Assembly (NCBI GenBank): GCA_003339415.1
Contig: PDHQ01000251.1
Coordinates: 1-51,152, forward strand
Length of the DNA stretch: 51,152 nt
Direction: 5' to 3'
Source of the DNA: Ophiocordyceps camponoti-saundersi (nom. inval.)
Taxonomy: Eukaryota; Ascomycota; Sordariomycetes; Hypocreales; Ophiocordycipitaceae
The position numbers and the translations under genes are program-made. The notes beneath the pieces are model-generated. The model did no database searches. It saw only the letters and a program-made list of their open reading frames with translations, and had not been told where the DNA came from. Shown here one piece after another: positions 1 through 11,670 of this stretch (position 1 is the stretch's first letter; every line of letters starts with the position of its first letter).

Positions 1-1140
1 GTTTTTAGCAGTATTTGCTGTATAGCGTTATAAGAAGTCTTTAAAGCTCCTGTTAAATTATTAGAGTTATTTATAGCGTTATTTATTATATTATAGCATA
101 CCTCGGCTTCTGATTCTTCTTCTTCTTCAGCCTTAGAGTCTGTTTCTACCGCCCTTCCAGGCGTAGGTGCTGAAGGAATGTCTATTTCCATAGGAGCCGT
201 ATCTATATCTGTTATTATAAAGATTTTCTTCGGTTTATCGGCTTCTATAGGCTTTATATCTAAAGAGCCGAAGGTACCGTGGCTTTTCCGTAGAGGCTTC
301 TTTAAGGGCTTCTTTATTACCCTATTTTCCTTAGGTTTAAAACCCTTCGGAGCCTTTTCTGGGTAAAGGAAATAGTAGTCCTTATCGAAATGCCCGGGGA
401 GCTTATAGTAGGCATATTTAAAAGCCTTTTTCTGCTTCTTCCAAGGTTTCTTCGTAGCTAGAAAAGCCTAAGCCTCTTCCTCCGGGTTATTAGACTTATA
501 GCGTTTTGCTTCGTTTAGTATATTAGTAAATAACTTGCCTAGGTTATAAGATCCTTCGTTATTACGTAGGTCCTGCGTTATATGCGTTATAAAGCCTTAG
601 AAAGGCTCTAAAAGGTTATTTAAAACCCACGTTATAAGGACTATTTTAGGAATTATAATATCCCTAGCTTTAAGCTCTTCTTAGATAGCTTTAGTGCGAT
701 TTAGGTAGTCCTCTATGTTATAAGGCGTAGCCTTGCCTATTTCTAGTAGTTCCTTAGTTAAAAGGAAATTACTAGTGAAAGAAACGGGGTTATAAAGGTC
801 CTTAAGCTTATCCCAGGCCTCTATTGTAGAGCGAAGGTGCATTATCTGGGTGAGGGGCCTATCTTTAAGCTGAAGCCTTATAAGGGCTAAAGCCTCCTCT
901 GTTTTATTATAGGCTATAGTGCCTAGAGCCCCCTGAAGCTTCTCCCTAATTAAAAGAGAGTCTATTCTTAAAGCCTAGTATGTGTAGTTAGCTGAGCCTG
1001 AAAGTTTGGCAAAAAGGTATTTTTCAGCGTTGCCTATGATTGGTCGATGAGGGAATTTTTTGAGGAAAAGTGGGTCTAATAGCTGAAAAGCGCCGAAGAA
1101 GAGGATTCGAAAGAGGTAATTTGAAGTGTGAAAATGTGAG
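1..1140 (-). pseudogene. Copia-type retrotransposon gag, partial (runs off left edge)
   Basis: Read on the minus strand this is a Gag polyprotein of a Ty1/Copia element, the capsid and RNA-binding part that packages the element's RNA. The frame is nearly open from about 1140 down to base 1. It shows a UBN2/DUF4219-like capsid segment (motifs KYLFAKLSGSANYTY, TIEAWDKLKDLYNP, LLTKELLEIGKATPYNIEDYL). A zinc-knuckle-like segment follows at about 385-440 (YKLPGHFDKDYYFL, in which two expected cysteines read as tyrosine), and then an acidic tail. Only a few in-frame stops occur, all TAG/TAA of the kind made by C-to-T change. CpA and TpG are still common, so this copy is much less mutated than the relic to its right. 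The short plus-strand frame at 178-366 is a shadow. Confidence 0.8.
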
Positions 1141-1197
1141 AGGAAGAAGGTGAAAAAGAGGATTGAAAAGTAAAGGTATCCCGAGTTAGTAAGCTAA

Positions 1198-1216
1198 ACC
1201 CGGGCTTATAACCTTA
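1198..1216 (-). other. Candidate primer binding site (half-tRNA initiator-Met type)
   Basis: On the minus strand, directly between the LTR-like repeat and the gag leader, is AGGTTATAAGCCCGGG. Its core GGTTATnAGCCC is complementary to the anticodon stem-loop of initiator tRNA-Met (GGGCTCATAACC), with one G-to-A difference of RIP type. Copia of Drosophila and Ty5 of yeast prime from this internal tRNA position. The location and motif are seen; the function is inferred. Confidence 0.55.
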
Positions 1217-1740
1217 AAAGGTTATACACAGTGGAAATAAATAGTGACGGATTGGGAAAAAATATCACGTGATAGAGTGAGAAGAGAGGTATCACGTGAT
1301 GGTCAAATGGAGGAAAAAGATGAAGAATTAGAGGCAGGAGAGGTGATTAAATTATGAGTGTGAGATAATAATACTATATAAGTAGGTAGGAAAACCCTCC
1401 TTCTTTTATAGACAATTTCTCAGTAACGAAGGTACTTTCTAAGATACTTCTAAGTCCTCGGATATAGTACTCTAACGTAGCTATAAGACCTTCCTTTCCC
1501 CTTATTTATAGGTATTTTCCTTCTTTTGTTATTTGACTTAGAAGATCGAGGATTTGCGGTGAGACTTGTGTGTGATGCACACGATCGAGGCTTATGCGCG
1601 CGCTTAGGCCGCGTACGCTTGGGCCCTGTAAGCGCTGTACGTGAGACCCTGTAAGCGCTGTGTGATAGGCGCTATAAGGCCTATGCGATAGGCGTTATGG
1701 GGCATGTGCGTGCGCTATAGTGGGCCCTGGTGTGTACGGC
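1214..1740 (-). repeat. LTR-like repeat, copy A (Copia element)
   Basis: This segment reappears at 50475-51003 with roughly 4-5 percent differences, nearly all transitions. It contains two ATCACGTGAT palindromes (1264-1273 and 1291-1300), a TATA-like stretch near 1375 and a GC-rich block with an internal duplication of CCCTGTAAGCGCTGT (around 1624-1665). Its low-coordinate end abuts a candidate primer binding site and gag. Its high-coordinate end abuts the degraded end of a Copia RNase H region. The exact right end of the LTR is not resolved, because identity to copy B continues to 1891 where copy B leaves the window. Confidence 0.6.
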
Positions 1741-1744
1741 TTAT

Positions 1745-4700
1745 TCCTCTTTTATACTATATATCTTAGGCTATATTATAGGCTTATTTCTTATCCGATT
1801 AAGATAAGAAAATATGCATTATATAGCGTTTTAAAAGGGCTTTAATATAATATAAATATTGCCTTATAAAACTTGCTTAAAGTATTTATAAATAATTATA
1901 TAAGCCTATTATAGCTGTATTTTTATTTTACTCTTATATTAAGCGGGTTAATTATAGCTAACTTCGCGTTTTAGCTATTAGTAAATATTACGAGAGGCCT
2001 CTTTTATTCGTAGCTAGCGTTTTAAATAACGTTAGAGAGCTAGATTATTATAAGCTTAGTAGGTATAAGAGCTATAAATTCGGCCTTTATATTACTTATT
2101 ATAATAAAAATCTAACGCTTTAAGCGCTACGCGATAGGGCTACTAGCGAGGAAAATAATAAACCCGGCCGTTAAGGCGCGGGTTACCTAATTATCCGCGA
2201 ACGATATATTAAAATAGATATAAAGTTAAAAGTCCTTACTATATACCGCTCTTTTAAGTATAATATTAAGAAACGGCGTGCCGCGTAGATAGCGGAAAAG
2301 GTACTTTATTATAGCTAAATAAGCGTAAGTTAAATAGGAATTTACTTCTAATAGCTTCTTAACGCTATACGTAATATCGGGCCTTATACCTAAGGCTAGC
2401 TAATTTAAGCTACCTATTTATTTTTACTATATTATAGCCTTTATTACGATTTTAGCCTTTTTCTAATTATAAGGAATTATATATTTTATCGGCTACGGCG
2501 TTTTCGTAAGCTTTAAATTATTAGTATCGAATAGCTTAAGAATCTTACGGGCGAAAAAGGTCTAATATACTCGAATAGTTCGGGCCTAATAATCGCGATC
2601 GAACTCGAGGCTAAGGAATTCCTAAGGTTCTCTAAAATATTTAACCTTATATAATTTATCGAGAATTACGGCCTTATTATTAATCTATACTTATATTAGT
2701 ATAGTAAGGAGGATATCGTTTATATAAAGAATAAGGAGGCTACTATTAGCGTAGCGATAAAGGTATAACTCGGAATCGAGTTATTTAAATCCGTAACTAG
2801 CTAGATTTTTAGCTATACGCTCGAATTACTAGCGCGGTAAGGTACGATAGCTATAAAAAGCCCTTTTTAGTTAGTAAACGCAGCCTAACTTATCTTTAAA
2901 GCTATAAGGCTACTCGATAAAGATATCTTTATTTAATTTAGCGTTAATAAAAATATTTATAATATTAAACTTTACCTATTTAAGGTCCTACGTTATAATA
3001 AGAGTAAGGAAGATTCGTACGGATAACTAATATACTATAATAGTATATAGGTCCTTAATAGGTCGATCTATAAGATTACGATCTCTGCGAATAACCTAGC
3101 GGGCCTTCGCTATCGGATCTACGCCTTTAATTAGCTTCTTTATAAATACCTAACGCCCTAGAAAGGTTTTAATATCGTAAGGCTTAGGAACGAGCTCCTA
3201 AGCGCCCTTCTAATATAGCTTATTAAGTTCTTTCTTTATCGCGGGTACCTAATATTTATCGAATTTAAGTAGCTTCTTCGTAGTATAATAATTACTTAGG
3301 GTATAACTTATAAAGGTTTCCGTAGCTAGAGCTAAGAGAATTATTATAAGCGCCTAATTAATATATTCGTCCTTATCGGCGAAGGAAATATATAATAAAG
3401 AGGGTTTAAGAACGCTAGCTAAATTAGCTTATATAAGCCTTTTCGAATATCTTATTAGCTTAGTACCGTAAAGTTCTTCTATTAAATAACGCTTACGGCG
3501 TTATATTAATTCTATTAAGATAGAAGATAGTATTAATACCTCGCGCTTGCGTAAATATTAAAAAAGTTATTTTTTAAGTATTAGATCGGTTAGCCGAAAA
3601 TTTTATAGGTTACTAGCTAATTTATTAAGATTATTACGATTATTAGTATTATAAACCTAGCCGCTAGGAAGATTTAAGGTTATAGGCGCTATCGGTAGTA
3701 GTTATACCTTTTTATTAATTTCCTCGATTAATCGAAGAAGCGTATTCCTATCGAAAAACGGGCGCGGTGCCTCTTTACCTCGATAAGGCGTAGGATTTAG
3801 TAAGAGAAGGTGCGAAAAGTATCCCTTAGGCGTTTTAAAACGCTTTTTTAATAGCCCTATAAATTCCTCTTAAATATTCGAATTCGATATATCTAATAAT
3901 CCGGCTATAGTAATTAAATATTTCCTCGATTATTTAATACTTAATATATTAGAGGACTATAAAATATTAATATTACTAGTTTAGCTATAGGAAGTTTTCT
4001 CTTTCTCCCTATAAGGAAGAATAATAAGTTTAAATTCGATAATTTTACCTTTTTCTTCTAAATAAGCTTTAAATTCGACTAATAGGTCCTTTTTAATAGT
4101 AGGGGCACCGGCATAATTAATAAAGCGTATATCTTATATATAAATAACGATCTCTTAATTAGGAAGCTAAATCTTAAAAATATAGCTATATAGGCCCTTA
4201 ATACCGATAAGATAACCTTTCTAGGCTCGAGGAGCTATTTTTTTAGATCTTACGATTTTCTCTTTTAGCTTTATTATATATATAGTATAACCTTAGGCGT
4301 AAAGGTAGCTAATATTATATTTATAAGGCAAATTAAGCGTTTTTATAACCCTCTCGAGAGGGCTATCTTTACCTTTCGTAAGTAGTAAATTCGTAATATA
4401 CGCTACTATCGATATATAATATAGCTAAAGGGTTACGGGAAGCTATATATATAGATAAATAGCTCTTACTATCGTTAAAAGCGTTCTGCCAGCTCTCTTT
4501 ATAAGACCGTTTTATTAAGGGTTATATAAGGTCGAATAACGTAGAACGAATCTATCTTAAAAAGCCTAGGCCTTAATTACCTCGCTCTTAAACTCCTATA
4601 CGTTATCGAAAACTATCATAGCTATAGGAATTCCTCTAGAAGAGGTATTAACCTATCTTTTCTATTTACGAAGAAGCTTAAAAGCCTAACCCTTTAAGTT

Positions 4701-6655
4701 AGTAGCTATTATCTAGTAGAATCTTATAAAGGCGTCGATTCCGTATAGAGAATAGCAGGCGCCGCTTATTCCTAGTAAGTTATATTCGATAATATCTTAA
4801 AAAATAATATTAAGGAACCTCGTAGGCCTTACTAGCGAATCCCTACTAATTATAATATTAGCTTTAGTAAATTAATAAGCCTCGTACGAAAAGCCTTTAA
4901 TAGTATTTTTATTAATTAGAATCTTTACCTTTTAATAAGCTAAGGTTACCTTCTTTTTACTAGCGTATATAAGGCGCTTATATATAATAGTAAAATTAGC
5001 CTTTAAGCCCTTCCTTAGCGATTTATACGGTAAAATAGCGAATACCTTAATTACGGTTTAATCGCCGCCTATAGCGGTAGCACGAATAACTCGAAGTTAA
5101 TCGTTAAGACGGTAAATACGCTCTTTAGTGCCTTTTTTAATAAGGAAATTCGTTTTAAGGTTAGCGATAACGCCTTTTTCCTTTAGAACGCTTATACTTA
5201 TTAAATTCGCTTAAATATTAAGGTAATAAAAGGCCTATAATAGAATTATCGAATTACTATTAAGTAAGTTTATCTTAACCTTACCCTCTCCCTAAGGCTA
5301 TAGATCTCCGCTATTAGCGGCGCGGAAAAAGTTAATTACGGTATTCTTATAAATCTTAATAAACTATTTTAAGTTATTAAATATATAGCCTCTAGCTTTA
5401 GAATTATATATAATATTATCTTAAGTAACGCTAAGGCTAGTAATTATAAGTTCGTACGTTTATCTAGCCTTTATAATAGCTTCTAATACCGTAATTTACT
5501 TCTATTAATATTAATCTTTTAAGGGTAAGCGTAGCTTTAAATATAACCTTTAATAATTTTCTTCCTTATAAGGCTTACTACCCTTAGGAATAAAGTATTT
5601 ATAATTAAGATATTATCTTTTTTAGCTTTCTTAAGCGGGAGAAGAGGCTCTGCTATTATAATTTCCGCGGCTATAGCCTTTACCGCGGCCTTAACCTCTT
5701 CCTTAGGTATTATCTCGCTTTTCGTCTTACTTTTTCGTATTCTAATTTACGGAAAAGGTATCTTTTTTCTTATTATCGATAAGCTTAGCGTAATTTTAGA
5801 AAAAACCTAAAACCTCGTCCTTTATCGGGGGCTTTTATTTAGCTAGCTTATATATCTAATCTTTATATCGGGAAAATATAACGGTTTTAATAGCGTTAAT
5901 TATAGCGCTAACGAACTATTCTTTATAAGGTTCCTTTATTATAATATAGAGTTAACTTTATAGGAGATTAAAGCGTTTTACGAAAGTACCGAATATTATA
6001 AAATTCTCCGCTTTTATAGTATATATTTCCTTTATAATTAACGAGAAAGTAACTTTTAGAGCTATATTATATTTTTTCTTAATAGCTATAAAAGTCTAAT
6101 ATACTAATTAATTCGAATTCTAGCCGCTATCGCGAATTCCGAAAATTATCGTAAGCTTATAATAATATATAATAAGATAATAGTAATAGATTTCCTTATC
6201 TTATTATTTCTCTATAGCCTTAATATTTATATCTATAAGTTTACTATTATTAAGCTTATTAATATACTAAAATAGTTAAAATTACTTAATCGCTATTTTA
6301 ATTAATATCTCCTAATATTACTAATTCTCTTAGCCTTTTAGCTTCTCTATATTTATTAAAATCGCTTTTATCTTTATATTTTTTAATAAAATTATTATAA
6401 CTTTTTTTTATAGCTTAAATAGGCTCCTTATTACCTAAATAGGTAGTATTTTCCTTAGTAAAGCTTATCTTAGCTTTTTTTAGCTAAAATAATTTTCTAT
6501 AAACTAGGTTAAGTATATTACTTACCTAAAATAGTAGCGTCGGTAATATAGTAGCGTTTACTATAGCTAAGCGGATCCTAAATAAGATCTCTTATAAGGA
6601 ATATCGATTATTATCGTGAAAAACGCGTAATTTAGCGCGACGGGCGTATAACCTA
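1745..6655 (-). mobile_element. Copia (Ty1-like) retrotransposon relic, heavily RIP-mutated
   Basis: This is a degenerate pol on the minus strand with domains in Copia order. At about 4460-4640 the integrase core is legible (VFDN, EFKSEV, NGLIKRAGRTLLTIVRAIY, equivalent to the usual DNGxEF and QQNGxxERxNRTL). The reverse transcriptase box reads YIND at 2715-2726 (YVDD in live elements). At 2276-2293 is RYLRGT, and at about 2000-2200 an RNase H part (GFIIFLASSPIA, KAEFIAL). A gag-like region with a degraded zinc knuckle lies near 5600-5750. At about 6632-6650 minus-strand GGTTATACGCCC resembles a half-tRNA-Met primer site. Stops are TAA/TAG throughout. CpA/TpG is almost absent, so RIP killed the copy. 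No protein can be made from it. Confidence 0.8.
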
Positions 6656-6752
6656 TTAAGGCACGTACGCTATTATAGATCGGGTAGTGATATTGCTAAT
6701 ACTAAGTCTAACTCTAGTAGCCCCTTTATACTAATTTAGTATGTCTAATATA

Positions 6753-7769
6753 CTGACCTGACCGGGCTCAAGCCCTGAGTGGGGCATAGCCTAGACACAG
6801 GGTGTGTCACACATAACACCTAGTGTGGTGGACGCCCACAGTGGATACGGTGCCGTCCCCGCCCCCCTGAGCAGGTCCGCCCTATAGCCCCCCCCCTGGC
6901 TTCTCGTCCACCAATTAATTCCCCGAGTCCGCTCATGAGCCGCCGTGGGGCCCAGGCCGCCCTGACGACGACGATCCTCTGCCCCTCAAGAGTAGACGTA
7001 CATTTCGGACGAATGCCCGGGCCAGGAGTGGGATCCGTACATATGTATGCATGTATAGACAGACATCGTATCGTATGCACTTTGCGGTAGACCATTTCTC
7101 CAAGTTCCTGTCTACTGAAAACACACCTGACTCTACCTCCTTGAGCCGTTACTGTTCCTTGTACGGATAGGCGCAGAGGTACCCCCTTCATTCAGCCGGT
7201 AAGACATGTCAGACATCCATAAACAGGTACAGCGCCGCAACGTCACCGGGTTTGTCGACTTAAACTATCCGTCATCTCCTCCTCCTGCAGCTCCCGTCAC
7301 TCTCTCCATCTCTTTCCGTCTGCCACTCTTTCATTTTGCTGGTTGTGAATTTCATCCTCTGCTTCTTCTCCTGTTTCTGCTTCTGTGCCGTTCGCTCCTT
7401 ATCGCCACGTGCCCGCCTGGCCCTCCTATCTGGCCCTCCTATCTGGCTGGCCCTTCTATCTGACCCTTCTATCTGGCAAACGGGCTCTCAGGTCCTCGTG
7501 GCCGACCAGGCCTTTGCCCTAACCACAACCCTGGAAATGCCGTTTTCTTAATTCGCCCGTTCAAAATCACCTCCCGCCAGCTGGCAGGATTTTCCTTCTT
7601 CACCCCCCACTTCCATCATAGGCTTCCTCTCCTCCCCAAAACCTCTTTCCCCCACCACATCTCGGTCAACCTTGTCCCAACTTCCTTTCATCCCTTACAT
7701 ACTGCCTCATAAGCACTCTTTCTTGCACATTTCAAGCATCATCGTTCATTGCATTCGAAGTCATTCATC
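6753..7769. other. Intergenic, island edge to aspartic protease
   Basis: At about 6752 the composition changes abruptly from RIP-type AT-rich DNA to ordinary GC-balanced DNA. The stretch holds no convincing gene. At 7417-7476 there is an imperfect tandem repeat of a 13-14-bp unit (TGGCCCTYCTATC). From about 7600 to 7769 the sequence is pyrimidine-rich, as usual for a fungal promoter and 5' leader. The open frames on both strands here look like chance frames. Confidence 0.5.
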
Positions 7770-9417
7770 ATGCGTGCCGAAGCTGCTTTCGTGCAGCTGG
7801 CGCTTTGCGTCGCTGCTGTCACTGCTTTTTACCCGTTCCACCCTGGCTGGCACGATGAGAAGCAGGGAGTCACCTTTAATATTGAACATCACCCCGTCAA
7901 GGTAAGCTTGCCTGCTTTCTCCAACTCATCACCTCTTGTTCTTCATGCTAACTGCTATGGTGCAGGGCGTGAACGTGCCCTCGGATGGACCCCCTTCTGG
8001 GGCCACTCGCATGCCGAGTAAATACGGCGGTCCCCGCAATGTCGAGATGGTCACTAATGACGCTCACGTGAAAAGGGACAACCGTTATAAAATCCAGAAG
8101 GCCGTTGACCCGAAGCAGCCGCTGACGAGTGGCATCGATCAAGATGGGACGGATTTTGCCTACTTCGTCAAGGTGCAGATTGGTTCCAAGCACAAGGAGC
8201 TTTACATGCTCCTTGACACCGGCGCGGGATCTAGCTGGGTCATGGGACCTGGCTGCAAAGATGAGGCTTGCTCGATGCACAGCACCTTTGGCCCCAACGA
8301 CTCGGATACTTTCCACAACACCGAGGAAGACTTTAATGTCTCTTACGGCTCGGGCGTCGTCAACGGAAAGTTGATCGAGGACAACATGACCTTGGCTGGT
8401 GTGACCTTTGACTTCAAATTTGGTATGGCAGGAACCACTTCGACTGAATTTGTCAAGTTTCCCTTCGATGGCATCTTGGGCTTGTCCATGACTCGCGGCC
8501 ACAACGACAACTTTTTCGAAAAGTTTGGCCAGGCTCACAAGCTCGACAAGAACATCTTTTGCGTCGCCCTCAACCGCGCTGCCGATGGCGTCAATGCCGG
8601 GGAGATCAAATTCGGCTCGACGAATCCTGACAAGTTCTCGGGCAACATCTCTTACACGCCTCTGGGCTCGCAGGATGGCGAGTGGGCCATTCCCATTGAC
8701 GACATGGCATTCGACGGCAAGAAGGCCGGCGTCGGTGGCGTGCTGGCCTACATCGATACAGGTACCTCGTTTGTCTTCGGCTCTCAAGACCGAGTGCAGA
8801 AGGTGCACAGCGTCATCCCCGGCGCCAAGAGTGCCGATGGCCAGACGTATAAAGTCCCTTGCGATACCATTAAGCCGCTGACCTTTACGTTTTCTGGTAT
8901 TGACTACGAGGTTTCGCCTAAGGACTGGATTGCACCCAAGAACGCAGCGGGCGAGTGCACGAGCAACGTGTATGGGTTCGAGGTGGCTAAGGGCTCCTGG
9001 CTCATCGGTGACACGTTCCTCATGAACGTTTATACCGTCTTTGATAAGGACGAGAAGAGGATCGGTGAGCGCCTTTTATCTGATTTGGAAAATCTTTCGT
9101 CCTTTTATGATTTACTGACTTTTTTTTTTTGGGTAGGCTTTGCGAATCTGGCCAACGCGAAGCAGAAGCAGACGTCGACGTCCAGCACGTCTCGCGTGGC
9201 GACGAACGCCGAGACTACCGCGACTTCGGAGGCCGACAGAAGCGTCGAATCGATCAACTCGACGCAGAGCCTCGAAAGTCACGAGGTCCAGTCGGGCGGA
9301 AACGGCGGCGGCGCTACCAAACCGAGGGAGACGGCCACTTCGGCGGCCGTACGAGGCTACCTTGGTAATGGCCGGCTCGTCGCAGCCATGGTGGTTATCG
9401 CCGTCCTCGCTCTTTAG
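7770..9417 (+). CDS. Secreted, probably GPI-anchored aspartic protease (pepsin family A1)
   Basis: Exons 7770-7901, 7966-9064 and 9137-9417 give 503 aa. The introns have gtaagc..tgctaactg..gcag and gtgagc..gggtag. Residues 1-18 form a signal peptide (ending near TAFYP). A propeptide with a KR site precedes the mature enzyme. The catalytic motifs are DTGAGSSWV (Asp about 128) and YIDTGTSFVFG (Asp about 308). The flap region has SYGSG, and the A1 domain ends with the typical RIGFANLA across intron 2. A Ser/Thr-rich stalk of about 60 residues follows, then a hydrophobic C-terminus (LVAAMVVIAVLAL) without a basic tail. That layout matches yapsin or CtsD/OpsB-like GPI-anchored proteases of the wall or plasma membrane. 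The first motif has DTGAGSS where DTGSS is commoner. Substrate is unknown. Confidence 0.9.
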
Positions 9418-9924
9418 AGGACAACGCGAAACGGCCTTTTCATGACCGGTAGATGAGGCTCATGAGCCGTTTTTGTTTTCTTTCTGGGCCCTTGGGGAGG
9501 AATGGCCTGTATATAGGATTCTTAGGCCGATAGATGCCATAGGGCTTGCAGACAGGGAGAATAAACCTGATGTGCATACGAAGTCGTTTCATGTGAGTGT
9601 TTGGTGGGACGAGTACGGAGTATGTATGTGCATCCAGTAAACATTAGGCACTGTGCGGGTGGATCTGCTCATCTCAGCCGGACACGGTGAAGGGGCGGAG
9701 GCTCAAGCTACTTTTTGGTATCCGCACTGTGTGCCTATCATCAATCCAGGCTATCTGTCTCCCTGGAATAGGTCGATACCCAAGACCCCTTTAAACGCAC
9801 TACTTCCTCATAGCCGCGTCGCGTCATCGTGTCTCTGGAGATTAGAAGACGAAGGATACAAGTCGCGTGCCGCGCGCGATTCGGATGCGAAGATGTGCAT
9901 TCGATAGGGCGCAACCACTCAACT
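9418..9924. other. Intergenic, protease 3' end and transporter promoter
   Basis: There is no gene in this stretch. The first 150 bp are the likely 3' UTR of the protease. A frame in phase with the transporter opens at an ATG at 9829, so the transporter could start 32 codons earlier than annotated. Confidence 0.5.
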
Positions 9925-11670
9925 ATGACCGGAGCGACGCGCGAACAGGGCGGTGGCCTGCTGGCGGGCGACGGCGACTCTTCCTCCTCTTCGTCCGGTG
10001 TGATGCTGCGATTGAGCGAAGGGCGGGACGAAGAGAGCGGACAGATCGAGCTCGACGATTCCGGAGGCGGCGGCCGCTCTCGACAATCGCTCGGGAGCGT
10101 TGATGGCGAAGAGGATGGTAATGACGACGACGATGACGACGTCGATGGCGGCGACGAGGCGAGGCCGTCGCACCGGGTGCCGTTGCTCACCAACATGGAA
10201 GCGCCCAGCGTGGCGGTGGCCAACGCCTGGGACGACTACGACGACGACGACGAGCTGCAGGCGGAGATGCGGCGGCCAAAGTCGGGCCTGCAGTCGGCCT
10301 TTATGAACATGGCCAACTCGATCATCGGGGCGGGCATCATAGGCCAGCCGTACGCCTTCCGTCAGGCCGGGCTTCTGGCCGGGGTGCTACTGCTAGTGGG
10401 ACTGACGGTGGTTGTGGACTGGACCATCTGCCTCATCGTCATCAACAGCAAGCTCAGCGGCACCAGCAGCTTCCAGGGCACGGTGGAGCACTGCTTCGGG
10501 AGGCCGGGCCTGGTGGCCATCAGCCTGGCGCAGTGGGTGTTTGCCTTTGGGGGCATGGTGGCCTTTGGCGTAATCGTGGGCGACACGATCCCCCACGTGC
10601 TGACGGCTGTGTGGCCGGAGCTGGGGAAGGTGCCGGTGCTGGGGCTGTTGACGGACAGGAGAATGGCCATTGTCGTCTTCATCTTGGGCGTGAGCTACCC
10701 GTTGACGCTTTATCGAGATATCGCCAAGGTGAGGAATGGAGAGAGAGAGAGAGAGGGATTGTCACTAAGAAAAGGAGAAAAAGGCTGACGAGAAAAGAGG
10801 TAGCTGGCCAAGGCGAGCACATTTGCGCTCATCGGCATGATGGTCATCGTGACGACGGTCCTGGTGCAGGGCATGCTGGTGCCGTCGGAGGCGCGCGGAT
10901 CGTTTAGCACGCCGCTCCTGACGGTCAACGGGGGCATCTTTCAGGCGATTGGGGTGATTTCGTTTGGTAGGTGGTAAGGTCAGGGAGGAAAAGGGGGGAA
11001 CAAGAGAGAAGTTTCTGACCCCTTTCTTTCCTTATATCCATGACGATAAGCGTTCGTGTGCCATCACAACTCTCTCCTCATCTACGGCTCGCTCCGGACG
11101 CCGACGATGGACAACTTCTCGCGGGTGACGCACTACTCTACGGGGGTATCGATGCTGGCCTGTCTCGTGATGGCGCTGGCGGGCTTCCTGACGTTTGGCG
11201 ACAAGACGATGGGCAACGTGCTCAACAACTTTCCGTCGAGCAACGGCATGGTCAACCTGGCGCGGCTCTTCTTCGGGCTCAACATGCTGACGACGCTGCC
11301 GCTGGAGGCCTTTGTCTGCCGAGAGGTGATGCTGACGTACTGGTATCCCGACTCCGGGTTCGAGCTGGTGCGACACGTCGCCCTCAGCACGGGACTGGTG
11401 GTGGGCGCGACGGCGGTGAGCCTCCTCACGTGCGACCTCGGGGTCGTCTTCGAGCTGGTCGGGGCTACGAGCGCGGTGGCCATGGCTTACATCCTTCCCC
11501 CGCTTTGCTACATTCGCCTTAGCCGTCGTAGCTGGCGTACGTACGTGGCCTATGCGGTGGTGGTGTTTGGCGTGGCCGTGATGATGATTAGTCTTGTCCA
11601 GGCTTTTGCTGATGTTGTTACTGGGAAGGGGGGGAAGGACTCGGAGGGGGGAGGGGGGAGCTGTATGTAG
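9925..11670 (+). CDS. Vacuolar-type amino acid transporter (AAAP/AVT family)
   Basis: Exons 9925-10728, 10804-10966 and 11051-11670 give 528 aa. This is a membrane carrier of the amino acid/auxin permease family, closest in style to yeast Avt5/Avt6/Avt2, which move amino acids across the vacuolar membrane. The N-terminal ~120 residues are acidic and low in complexity (runs of Asp and Ser). Transport segment 1 follows (FMNMANSIIGAGIIGQPYAFRQAG, the family hallmark), then about ten further hydrophobic helices, including NFSRVTHYSTGVSMLACLVMALAGFLTFG and LPLEAFVCREV. Intron 2 ends at an AAG acceptor, giving ISFAFVCHHNS across the join, the conserved F.CH.N motif. The ATG at 9925 is preferred because it removes an unusual basic leader; 9829 is the alternative. 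Which amino acids are moved, and in which direction, is not evident. Confidence 0.88.

Noticed and set aside
178..366. 62-codon plus-strand frame
   Set aside because: Antisense to the Copia gag frame, which runs through the same bases with recognisable motifs.
7948..8808. 286-codon minus-strand frame
   Set aside because: Complete overlap with the aspartic protease, whose catalytic motifs are unmistakable on the other strand.
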